From Cercophora sp. LCS_1 (lineage: Eukaryota > Ascomycota > Sordariomycetes > Sordariales > Lasiosphaeriaceae), in assembly GCA_036250225.1 (NCBI GenBank), contig JAPZLL010000010.1:1054001-1118000 (forward strand): a stretch of 64,000 bases of DNA, in the 5' to 3' direction. Within the stretch, counting starts at the first letter, position 1; each line of letters starts with the position of its first letter. Under the pieces are notes generated by a model. That model had not been told where the DNA came from. It made no database searches and saw only the letters and a list, made by a program, of their open reading frames with translations. The position numbers and the translations under genes are program-made. Shown here piece after piece: positions 22,979-32,600 of the stretch.

Positions 22979-23369
22979 CAGTGGACCCCCAGTTCGCTTT
23001 TGCATCGGGGAGGAGGGACATGAATCACAAGGACTGCGGTCTGTCGCTGCGAAGGGGAGGCGGAGTTGAGGGGGGGTATATGAGGATGGAGTTGATAAAT
23101 AAGGGATGAGGGTCAAGGAATAAGGATGAGATGGGGAGTGGGCGAGGGATGGGCGAGGGATGGGCGAGGGACTAAATGAGGATTGATACCCGGTTTGGCG
23201 TTTTTTTGATTTTCGGATGGACGACACAAATGGACTTTGGAGGATACACGCATGCAGAGGGTGGGAGAGCCTTGACAGATGGGAGCCATAGTCGCTAGTT
23301 GATAATGCCATCCTAGCATTTCACGTTCGACATTACACAAGCTGTGCTAGATATACATACGTGTCACAC
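22979..23369. other. Intergenic, 391 bp
   Basis: Convergent 3' flanks of the 88-residue gene and the dioxygenase candidate. Contains three imperfect copies of GGATGGGCGAG at about 23130-23170. No gene supported. Confidence 0.5.
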
Positions 23370-25524
23370 TCAGTCTAACAGCGAACCCCAGCTGCTCGAG
23401 TGATTCCGGTGAGCTGCAAACTCATGAACATCATTGTTCGAACATAAACCATTGCTTTGAGTGTCGTGATCTGTGTTGAAACATGTCATCTCCATGATGT
23501 CGTCGTCCGGATCTTCGTCGATGGAATCGTCATCATCCGGCAAAGGAGGCAGTTTCCCCAGCTTACGCCATACATGCCGCTTGACGTTTTGGCGATTGGT
23601 TCCAATCAGGAAGTACCGGGGTCCAGAGTAATCCGAGACAAGATGGGCGAGATCGGTACCGCGAATGATGGCGCAGGTGCCGGGCTTGTAAGGAACCTTG
23701 AGATTGAGCTGGGGGATGCAGAGTTCTCCTCCATGGTAGTTGCCAAAGGTGCAAAGGCCAGCAAGTCCACCCTTGATGTCGTTGCTGTCCTTGCGCCTCT
23801 GAATGTGACCATTCACCCCAAGCACCAGTGAGCTGACGAAATCTTCGTCCGTCAGTTCAAATTTGTCCTCCTTGTCGACGTTGGCCACCATCTCGACGCA
23901 TTCCTTGTAGTACTCCTCGTCCAGGGGTTTCATGAGGAAACGAAGCATCTCAGATGCTTTCCCAAAGGCTGCACGGCAGAACCACCCCACGATTTTGCGA
24001 GGAAAACAGCATTCAGAAAGAATACGAGTAAACAATGAGTCTCCGGTCAGCCCGATGTAGCGGCCCTGGGAATCGCCGGTCATAGCCCATGTCCCGTAAC
24101 GAGCAACACACATCTTGGCGTTGGGAAGGGCCTCGACAGTTGCCTTGGTCGGGTCCAGTTCAGGATGGATCTTCCGGATGTAGCCGTCAACAACGTCCCT
24201 GCTGGGTTTCGGCAACGGGAGGGGCGTAAAGAACGACCACATATCGAGGCACCGCTCCAATACCTGGGTCTGGTGCCCAAACAGCATCTCCGACAGTCTC
24301 TCCGCATTGGCGAAGACGACGCGGCGGTTTTTATCGATGACGACCAAATGGCCTCCTCCGCACACTCCCACGCATTCCGTGCCGCCAAGTGGTCCGCTTT
24401 GTAGTCCCTGAAAAAATCCGGATTCCGGCCTTCATTATTCCAATCGTTCTGCCAGTTCGCCTTGACCAGGTCGAACCGCACCCTCCGCAGCGGATCCTCG
24501 TCAAAGAAGGCGCCGATCAAGACCGTTTCTCTCGCCTCTTTCCGTTCCTCATCCGACATATGCAGCCAGTATTCCTCCTGGGCGGCATGCCGCAGTTTGT
24601 AAAAGACACCGTGTTTCCTCGTCTTGCATGAGCTCGAACTACCGCTCGCCTCGCTCCTAGTTGAGGACTCAGAAACGATATAGCGCCCAACGCTGGTCAT
24701 GAGGCGTGCCATGATGTACTGCGTGAGCTCAGCCGTCATCGGTGGATCCGAAAGCTGTGCCTCTCCTCTTTCTTTGGATCGCTTGGCCCGCGCCGAGCGA
24801 TCGTAGCAACTCGCATCGGTAGCATCGAGATCGAAACATTGCATCAAGCGAACCGTCTTCGAACCCACTCTGAACGTCAAAACCAGTTCCTCGGCATTGT
24901 CTCTGATGGTTTGGTACTCGGTATAGTTGGCCGCGGCAGCTTCGGGACAAGGCTGAGCAAAGAAGCGAGGCGCGTGGCGTCATTGTCGACAACAGGGGCT
25001 TCCTTCAGTTCGTCGAATATAGCGGTCATGACCCTGAACTGGATTGAACTTCATGTTAGCGTCAATTAGTGTGGGTGGGGAGGGCCACCGACAGCGCGCG
25101 CGTCCTGGTGATGTGACACGTTCCCAGACCATGACCGCCAGATTCCGAACGGATCGCCTTGGATCCGCTCTCCATTCTTTCCTAGCGCGACGAGCTCCGT
25201 TTGGTGCCGCTGCTCCTTGGTGAGCTCCTGAAGCGGCTTCACAGCGCTCGCGGCCTTGCCCGTCGTGTTTCGCAGGCCGAGGAGGCTCTCAATCGTCTCG
25301 CAATCTGGCACGCCGAGCGGGGCATAGCAGCGAAGGTAGGGCATTGCAAAAGGTGGGAGGCACCCGCGAACCTTGTTGAAGGATATGACCAGCGCGCTTT
25401 GGGACGAATTGAACGGAGCGGTCATGGACAGACAAAGGGAAGGAGCGAGGACGCAGGAACCTGGCCAGAGCAAGGCATGCGCTTCAACAACATCAAACTG
25501 GAAAGGCGACAAAGCGGCCACCAT
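23370..25524 (-). CDS. Tet/JBP-like 2OG-Fe(II) dioxygenase domain protein (candidate), exon structure uncertain
   Basis: Best model complement(join(23370..24407, 24467..24952, 24994..25038, 25093..25524)), 666 residues, all introns phase 0. The C-terminal third resembles the Tet/JBP oxygenase fold: GVCGGGHLVVID, then DIKGGLAGLCTFGNYHGGEL, PYKPGTCAIIRGTDLAHLV and GPRYFLIGTN. The intron at 25039..25092 has a CTAAC branch point and CCAG acceptor. The other two are weak: 24953..24993 is only 41 bp, and 24408..24466 has a perfect TTTTTTCAG acceptor but a poor donor; both also fit one-base losses in homopolymers. Where HxD metal ligands are expected the sequence reads RRKDSND; the distal His (TDLAHLV) is present. 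The acidic C-terminus is probably disordered. Domain assignment moderately sure; substrate unknown. Confidence 0.55.
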
Positions 25525-25839
25525 CAATGCCAGAACATGACGGCCAACCTTGTGATTGTATCAACAGTCTCTGCAACAAAACTCATGAGGATACTTGTGT
25601 GGGGTCATCAGGGTTCAATTAGCTGGTTGCCAATATCTACAACCTCAGAAGTCATGTTTGCTCCCCTCCCCATGTACTAATATTGCTGCAGGGACCGATC
25701 TGCGTGACTATGTTACAGTTGATGCTTCTGGGTAAATCCGCTCCCGGGACAAAATTTCCTGTGATAAGGTTCTCAAGGCTCAAGATCGAGATGACACAAC
25801 GTCGGCGATGTAGTGGTTCCCGGTGCAGCCGATGAACTC
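25525..25839. other. Intergenic, 315 bp
   Basis: Upstream region of the dioxygenase candidate and 3' flank of the GPI-protein gene. Nothing further recognised. Confidence 0.45.
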
Positions 25840-26406
25840 TCAAAGGGCGAGGGCAATGAGAAAGCCGGCAGCCATGGCTTTGACACTCCTGTAACTTGTC
25901 AGCGCGAACCCGTTTCCTGGAGAGGGACGTGAAGACGACATAAGGGACACATACCGATCGATGGCAATCGCCGAGGAGTTCTTGGTGCCAGTAATAGTAG
26001 CTTGGGACGCCGACGGGGTGGAATCGACCGAGCCGGTCTGATTGGTGTTACTTGTGGAAGTGGCAGATGACACAGCGTCCAGCGTGACGTTGGCGGGGCC
26101 ACTGGTCAGGAAGGGACCGATGGTGCCATTCCCAGACACATTTATGCTGGCGGGGACCTCGGCTCCGAGGGTAGGCGCGGCGGCACCGCTGTCGCCGCTG
26201 AAGACTGTGACAGTGGACAGGGCCACGGTGGTCACTTCGACGATCTTGGGCGCGATGACAGAGCCCGGAGTTGGAGCTTCTAGGGGGAGGGTGACGGTCT
26301 CGGTGACGGTAGTGTCCACTTCAATCTCCACTCTGGGCGGCGTTGCAGACACCAGCACTGCGGCCGCGAGAAGGCAGACTTTGCGAAAGGACGTGGGCGG
26401 GTGCAT
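25840..26406 (-). CDS. GPI-anchored Ser/Thr-rich cell-surface protein
   Basis: Gene complement(join(25840..25888, 25955..26406)), 166 residues. Signal peptide MHPPTSFRKVCLLAAAVLVSA; mature region rich in Val, Thr, Ser and Ala with several N-glycosylation sequons (NVSGNGT, NVTLD, NQTGS). The end, after splicing a 66-bp GTATGT...TACAG intron, is the hydrophobic tail SVKAMAAGFLIALAL expected of a GPI-attachment signal. The unspliced frame is also open because the intron length is a multiple of three, but it would insert 22 unusual residues before the tail. The start at 26406 is preferred over the in-frame upstream ATG because it abuts the signal peptide. Probably cell-wall or plasma-membrane anchored; function unknown. 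Confidence 0.7.
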   Translation of the reverse strand: MHPPTSFRKVCLLAAAVLVSATPPRVEIEVDTTVTETVTLPLEAPTPGSVIAPKIVEVTTVALSTVTVFSGDSGAAAPTLGAEVPASINVSGNGTIGPFLTSGPANVTLDAVSSATSTSNTNQTGSVDSTPSASQATITGTKNSSAIAIDRYVSLMSSSRPSPGNGFALTSYRSVKAMAAGFLIALAL

Positions 26407-27465
26407 TTTGATCGGCGAACGCGGGATCAAGAACGATCAGGGGTTAATATCGAGCTGTAAGGGTGGAAGGATTCCAAGAAGAGGATGGTTTGTCGATGAA
26501 GCGAACCAAGGCCGATTGCTCGAGTTTAGGGATCAGAAGGAAGAACACGTCGAGGTGCGGCGTCAGTTCGAAAGAGCTGGTCATGGAACATCGACCGATC
26601 TCAGGTCTCTCGCTCCTTCTTCGGTCCTAGATGCTGGGCCGGGACCTGACCGCTCGGCCTCACCATTGTCCCTTCCTTTCTTGGCCCTGCGGGATCAAAA
26701 CCGCAATCTTCTGATAAGGAAAGAGGAAGGTGCCATACAGAGTGTCTTTCAGCTGCATGGCACTCTTGATCAGGCGGCGAACCTTTATGACCAGGGGATC
26801 GTCATTGGGCTCGACGATATGGGAGGTGAGACTCAGGACAGGAACCTCGCCGAAATGTTGTGAGGGTAAAGGTTAATGACCAACAAGAAGCGAGCAGGAA
26901 TTTGTGCGGTCTTTGAACAAATCTGACGCGTAGCGGGGCGCAAATGCTACCACCCCGTGCTGATATCATCGTCTTCCAAGGCCAACCCGCTGGGCAGCCA
27001 TCCTCGAGCCAGATGGTGCTCGTGGGGCGATGTTTAAGGCGGGGATGAGCAAGCGGACCACAGATCCCGGCAAGGGCTTGGGAGTGCTACGCCATGCCAG
27101 TCCGCACAGTCTTGCAGCTTTCCCTATATTGACCCCGACCAGCAGGCGGGATATGATAACGGGCCCCGAAGATGCTGTTGTGATATGGGGGGGGCGCCAT
27201 CGAATTTCTGGAACGGGGATGCCGAACTGAACGTGAGCGGAAAACTGCAAGTGAAGGCAGGGGATGAGAGAGTTGTTATGCCCTGTCAGCGATAACGGGC
27301 TGGCTGGGTCACGGATGGAGGGCCAATTAGAGTGCAACTGGTGCTTCGACTGTTGTTTAATCATCAATTATACTCCTTTTTCGTGACGAAATACCCCCGT
27401 CTTATCGCATGCCAGAAAATCCAAAGACCAGCGCCATAATGCAAGACCGTTGCCCCCAAAACCCA
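26407..27465. other. Intergenic, about 1.06 kb
   Basis: Promoter of the GPI-protein gene and 3' flank of the copper-protein gene. Overlapping open frames have no recognisable domain. Confidence 0.45.
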
Positions 27466-28182
27466 TCAAAGTAGCCCGGCCCCGACTGCGGCCATCGCCA
27501 TAGCGACCAGGAGACTCCCAAAAGAAACACTTGTTGAAACAGCGCTGCTCCCTGTGGGCCGTGGCGTGGGGGTCGATGAAGCTGTCGACGGGGTGCCCAA
27601 CAGGCCAGTCAAAGTCGCATCGGTATTGAAGTCGGCGTTCACACTCCCATTGGTGCAAGAGCTCCCCGGCGTATTGCTACCAGCGACAAAATTGACAACG
27701 GCACACTGTGTGGGAGAAGGGTGGTTAGCCTCCAATCCGAATGTCAGGGGTCAGGGCGGAGCGCAAACCTGGTAGAGAAGCCCATCGGGAGCGTTGGACA
27801 CAATTCCAACCACACCGGTCTTGCCAACCCACTCTTTGGGCGCCTTCACGACAGGCTGGCAATAATTACCAAGGCCATTCTGGGTGAAGATGGGGTAGAG
27901 CTGGGTCCAATTGCCGCTTCCCTTGTCTTCGAGAGTGCCACGGAACAACCAATTGACTTGGGGATGTCCCGATTGAAGGGCGATGAAGTCACCGTCGACG
28001 TGGAATGTGTTGGTTGTGTTCTTGGAGAGGTCGGGGAGCAGGGCGCCACACGGGGCGTTGTCTTCCTTATCGTCGTCGATCGTTGTGCCTTCGAGGGAAG
28101 TGGGACTGGTGAGGACGAAATGTGCGCTTGCGGTTGAGAAGAAAAGAAGCGCCGCCGTGGCAGCTGTCCGGAGAGACATCAT
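27466..28182 (-). CDS. X325/BIM1-like copper-binding protein, GPI-anchored
   Basis: Gene complement(join(27466..27705, 27769..28182)), 217 residues, one 63-bp intron. After the signal peptide (MMSLRTAATAALLFFSTASA) the mature protein begins with His (HFVLTSPTSL), the residue that forms the copper-binding brace in LPMO-like proteins. Further X325 family features: DDDKEDNAPCGALLPDLS, FHVDGDFIALQSGHPQVNW, WTQLYPIFTQNGLGNYC and DGLLYQCAVVNF. The C-terminus has a Ser/Thr linker and a hydrophobic tail consistent with a GPI anchor. X325 proteins such as Cryptococcus Bim1 bind copper and act in copper acquisition or at the cell surface and are not lytic polysaccharide monooxygenases. The divergent ferric reductase gene is a plausible partner, since reductases supply Cu(I). 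Confidence 0.88.
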
Positions 28183-28998
28183 TGTGTGGAATTGATGACG
28201 GGAGCAGGAGGCAGTTGCTACTGTTTGACTGATTGATGGGTTCGCTCGGCGGCGCGGTGAACGACGATGCTCAAGGTCGAGAGCACAGGAACAGCGAAAC
28301 CAAGGGAATTTAATTATCTACCTGCCTTACCTGGCTGCCGGGGAGCTGTCTCACGGCTCGGTCGGACTTGACAGGGATTGGTCCATCGAGGTACCACGAG
28401 GAGGGGGCGCCTGTGAGTCCGATGTGGAGGCGTTCCTGGGAGACGGGATGGCGTGGGGCAAGAGCTCCTAAAAGCAGCTCACGGATGGATCGGCTTCTTG
28501 ACGCTGCACTTCCATGCTAGTTTTTTACTCACTCGGGTGTTTTCTAAGAATATTCTGCGAGGCTGGGTGGCATCGTGCTCAATCCACTCTCCATATCCGC
28601 TTCCGTCCTGTCGGTCCTTGATGGTTGTCGCTTGGGTTGCGGTCAAGCCAAGCTTTGCCTGCCAAGATGTCATCGCTCACCACTCGAGTGGGGGCGGGGA
28701 TGTTGATCCCGACGCTGCGGTCAGCATCAAGAGCAGAACTCCGACTCAGCACTTTGCAGTAAATATCCTCTGCTGAGTCTAGAGATGAGGCTCTTGCCTC
28801 ATGATTACTGTGGCTTCGGATGAGTATGAATATCCCGTCATCGCTGCGCAGGTTTGTCTCGACCAAATCGCGGGGTTGGAGGGGCAGGGGACCTGAAGTC
28901 GCTGCAAGTGCCCGAACGCTAGGCCGGAAATAGGAAATGACAGGGGCAAATTCAGGAGCGCCATCCTCTGTTGGGACTAGCGCGCTTCCGAGGGCATT

Positions 28999-29006
28999 TG
29001 AGCAAA
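28999..29006 (-). promoter_or_regulatory. Copper-response-element-like octamer TTTGCTCA
   Basis: Matches the yeast Mac1 copper-response element consensus TTTGC(T/G)C(A/G). It sits about 820 bp from each of the X325 and ferric reductase start codons. Only one copy was found; Mac1 targets usually have two, and a single match can occur by chance. Confidence 0.3.
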
Positions 29007-29305
29007 TTGTGGCTTGGTTAGCGCGCCTTCTCCGCGATGGCTTCAGCCAGTGAGAACTTGCTCTCAACGCCCTTTGCTGCCGAGTCGATCGCGAAGACTC
29101 CAGCAGGTTTCCCAGCGCCGTGGGACTTCCGCAGGATGACCTGGAAATCCGTGTCCGCAAAGGCGGACGTAATGCAGTGTTTCCGGCGCGCGGGATAACA
29201 AGCCCACCGCATAATTCTCTCACAGTCGCCATCATGGTACTGCGTACGGCGCCTCTGAAATGGTGGCACAGCAGCTTGATCCTGCCCGAGCAAGCGCCAC
29301 TGATC

Positions 29306-29314
29306 TTATCTGAG
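29306..29314 (-). promoter_or_regulatory. GATA-type (SreA/Sre1-like) site, near match
   Basis: Reads CTCAGATAA on the minus strand, eight of nine positions of the fungal iron-repressor consensus ATCWGATAA, about 510 bp upstream of the ferric reductase start. Weak evidence by itself. Confidence 0.25.
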
Positions 29315-29823
29315 ATTGTATCTCCCACTTCAAGCCGGCCAAATCTTCCCTCTCGGTGATTTTAGCCTTGTTGCGAAGCCACGAACAAATGTTGGGGTAG
29401 CTTATTACTTCTCATCTTTACCCGCCGCTCCATCCTTCCGTTCGGCCTTGTTAATCTCTCGGCAATCTCGAACCTCTCGAAGAATTGGAGCTTGTCTGGT
29501 GGTGACCCGGATCGCCGAGCGACACCCCAAATCGTCATCTTGAGTGACCGCGGCTGCCAGCAACGGTGCTTTGGACAAGCACAAGCAACCGTTGAACGTT
29601 TCACAGTTTGCGTTTTCGGGTCTCCTTATGCGCTGTCTGTGAAGTTGGAGCCAACTGTTTCGGGATCGTGGGCTGGGATGCGTGGTCGGCTATTTTCTTG
29701 CGAGATCGCAGGCATCGTGTTGAGGCAGGCGGCGGGGCCCGTCGACAACGGCGGACGGGCTTGAGCATCGGCAACCGACCAGAGAAGCGATAATCAGTTC
29801 CGAGAAAGAGCAACTGTTTCAAG

Positions 29824-31754
29824 ATGGATGGAATGGGCGGCCACTCGAGCCACTCTGTGAATGGCTTCCAGCCAGGCAACATGGAGTTGGCGCGCGACTT
29901 TTGGTATATTGTCGCTGGCGTCGTCGGGTTGCTGGGAGCGTGTCGCGCCATCAACTTTTATGTCTCACAAAAAAGGTAGGCTCTCGATCATCAAGGTGGA
30001 AGCTTGCGCTGATGATGTTTCTCAGGCTACGGCGACGAGCCGCTACCTCGATCGAATTTCCGACAAAACCTAGCAACGGGTTTCTAGAGTTCTGGGCCAC
30101 CTTGACTGCCATTGTGCGCGAGGCAAGCTACCCTCAGCTTCATGTGCCGATTCGAGGTTTCTCGTGGTTGACTCCGCCGCCTCTGGGACGGGTCATCGCC
30201 CTTCTCATTTACTGGGCCATCATCATCTACATGATGGCCGCGGGTGCGATTGTGAAGGACGCATTTTTCTGGGAGCGCATTGGGTACCGGAACGCCTGGG
30301 TGGCCATCATGCAGGTCCCCTTGATGTATCTGCTCGCTTCAAAGTGCAATGTTCTTGGCTTCATCGCCGGAACTAGTCACGAGCGTCTGAACTGGCTGCA
30401 CCGATGGGTGGCGCGCACCATCTTCGTCACTGCGAGTGTCCATGGATGGCACTTTTGGACGGAATGGGAGAGAGCAAACTTTGTTGCCATCCAGCTCAGA
30501 ATGATGCCCATGATCAAGTATGGTCTTGCTGCTTGGGGCATCCTCCTTTGGTCGCTGGTTGCGTCGTTTGCCCCGCTTCGGCGTCTGGGCTACGAATTCT
30601 TCGTCTTTCAGCACATCGCCTCCGCCATCGTCTTTCTCTGGCTACTGTACGAGCACGTTCCACCGGCAGCGCAGTACAACGTCTGGTTCGCCATCGCCGG
30701 ACTCTGTTTCGATCGTGTCTGCAGGACGGGATTGCTTCTGTGGCAGAATATCAAGGTGCTTCCGAACAAGGGCAGATGTCAGGGTGGGCAAAAGATTGGC
30801 CACCAGGCCCAGATCCGGGCGGTGGGAGACTCCATCACGGTGATGACGATTAAGGACGTCCACTTCAAATGGAGGGCAGGACAACATCTCTACTTGTGGA
30901 TGCCAACAGTTGGCCCGCTGGAAGCTCACCCATATACCATTGCTTGCGCGCATCAACTGCCAGAAACCTGCATCTGCAATAGCATCCAGCTCGTCATCCG
31001 CAAGCACAAAGGGTTCTCGCAGAGGATACACAATCTCGCGGCAAAGGCGCAGGTCGCCGGGAAGAAACAACTTCTTACGGTGTTTGTGTCGGGGCCGTTT
31101 GGCACACCGCCCCGGTGGGATATTTACGAAACGTTGGTTCTCATCTCGGCTTCCACTGGCGCATCCTTCACCCTGCCGATTCTCGAAAGCGTGCTGCGTA
31201 CGGACAAGACGAACTGCGCGAAACGCATACACTTTCTCCTGACAGCGAGGCAGGGCGAAGAAATTGACTTTTATGTCCGGCGTTTACACGAACTAATCGA
31301 ACGGGCAAAGGATGTTGGCATTGAGTTTCTTGTTCACATTGCCGTTACTCGGGGCTCCTCACCCGAGGTTTCCAGGCAGAACACAACGGAGATCCAGACT
31401 GTGGAATCTCAGGCAGCATTCTCATCGGGCACGAACCTGGGTGTCAAAGAGAAGACCGACGAGACGGCTCCCGTTGATGTAGAGCGGTCGGCATCCACAA
31501 CGCCCCGACACAGACTAAGCAATGCAAGCGCGGACTCGCACGTTCATCACTTGTCGACAAGGCCTGACGTGGAAGCGTTCATCCGTTCCCCGGTTGAGGC
31601 AAGCGGCGGCGAGACGAGCGTAGTGGTCTGTGGTGGCCCTTCGCTGGTAGCCAGAGTCCGAAACTGTGTGGCCAGCTTATCTGACGAAAGAGCTGTGCAC
31701 AAGGGGACCGGGGCACAGGGGATCCAGCTTCATGTTGAGGAGTACAGTTTCTAA
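29824..31754 (+). CDS. Ferric/cupric reductase transmembrane protein (FRE family)
   Basis: Gene join(29824..29975, 30026..31754), 626 residues. Reduces Fe3+ or Cu2+ with NADPH through FAD and two b-type hemes in the plasma membrane. Seen: N-terminal membrane helix (FWYIVAGVVGLLGACRAINF); ferric reductase core with both heme His pairs, spaced 14 residues (LHRWVARTIFVTASVHGWHF and FQHIASAIVFLWLLYEH); FAD-binding HPYTIA; NADPH-binding FVSGPFGTPP and SASTGASFTLPILESV; and the C-terminal VVVCGGPSLV. The 50-bp intron falls just after the first membrane helix and splices AG|G. A disordered Ser/Thr segment splits the NAD-binding domain. No signal peptide of classical type is seen. Family certain; metal preference is not readable from sequence. 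Confidence 0.93.
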
Positions 31755-32600
31755 CAGGTTGTAGTGAAGGAGCTACCAGGGAGACGTTTCACATGTGCGT
31801 TTTACAATGGCTGGTTAGTATGGTATTAGCTCGTGTATATAGATATCTTGGACTTGGTCGTGTGGGGGATCGCATTGCCGGGCGTTTGGCGTCAAAGGAC
31901 CGATCCTGATCTGATCGAGTTCCATGCATTGAGCGCATCTCGAACGAGAGGATAGTATATTGCAGATCTTATGACTTTTAGCCTCACTTTAAAGTGGCAT
32001 CTTCTGAGAAAACACTTGTGTTTTGAGCCTTCGGGGGCGCGTTGTGCGAACTGCTAAATCGTGGGCCCCTGAGCCCCTGAATCCCGATGAGCGCTTGAGG
32101 CGCAGACAGCCTCAACCAGGCATATTCGGTCAGCATGGAAAAGATCCTTATTGGGGCCTAAAATTGGTGAGACGCTTTATTTAACCTGTAATGCAATTAA
32201 CTGACGTTTTTTTCTTTCGCCTTGCTGTCAGGGGTTACTGGGTACTCTTCACCGAGGTGAGCTGTTGACAATCACGAGAACATACACTGAATTCAATTGA
32301 TGCAATCCTAGCTGGAATGAGAACTTCTTCTAGATATTGGGCGAACATTGAATTTCTCATAGAACCATTTATAAATATACCCATAAGAATCTGGATGAGT
32401 TTAAATCATAGATTTACGTCCTTTTGGGGAGTAAATATTCCTTCCAGACTTTTTGAGTCATCTTTTCTTGTCCGAGCCTTGGTCAGCCTGGCTGTTTCTT
32501 GGCTTGCCGGGAAGTGGGGCGCTTCCAACAGGCGGCTCAGAAATTTTGGTTGGGCCGAATTCTGAGTCACGAGAGAAACGACTCAATCACGGCGGGCGAA
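31755..32600. other. Intergenic, 846 bp, with AT-rich patch
   Basis: 3' flank of the ferric reductase and promoter of the arginyl-tRNA synthetase. The segment about 32150-32460 is clearly AT-richer than its surroundings and has no open frame of interest. No tRNA or other RNA recognised. Confidence 0.5.

Larger units (their letters stand above)
28183..29823. promoter_or_regulatory. Divergent intergenic region between copper protein and ferric reductase, about 1.64 kb
   Basis: Lies between two outward-facing genes linked to metal handling. It holds one exact TTTGCTCA copper-response-type octamer and one near-match to the GATA-type iron-repressor site. A 249-codon open frame runs on the minus strand (28579-29328), but it lacks any domain and overlaps the presumed regulatory sequence, so I do not call it a gene. 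Confidence 0.4.

Noticed and set aside
28579..29328. 249-codon minus-strand frame between the copper protein and ferric reductase
   Set aside because: No domain, Ser/Arg-rich composition typical of non-coding frames, no splice extension, lies in a divergent promoter region.
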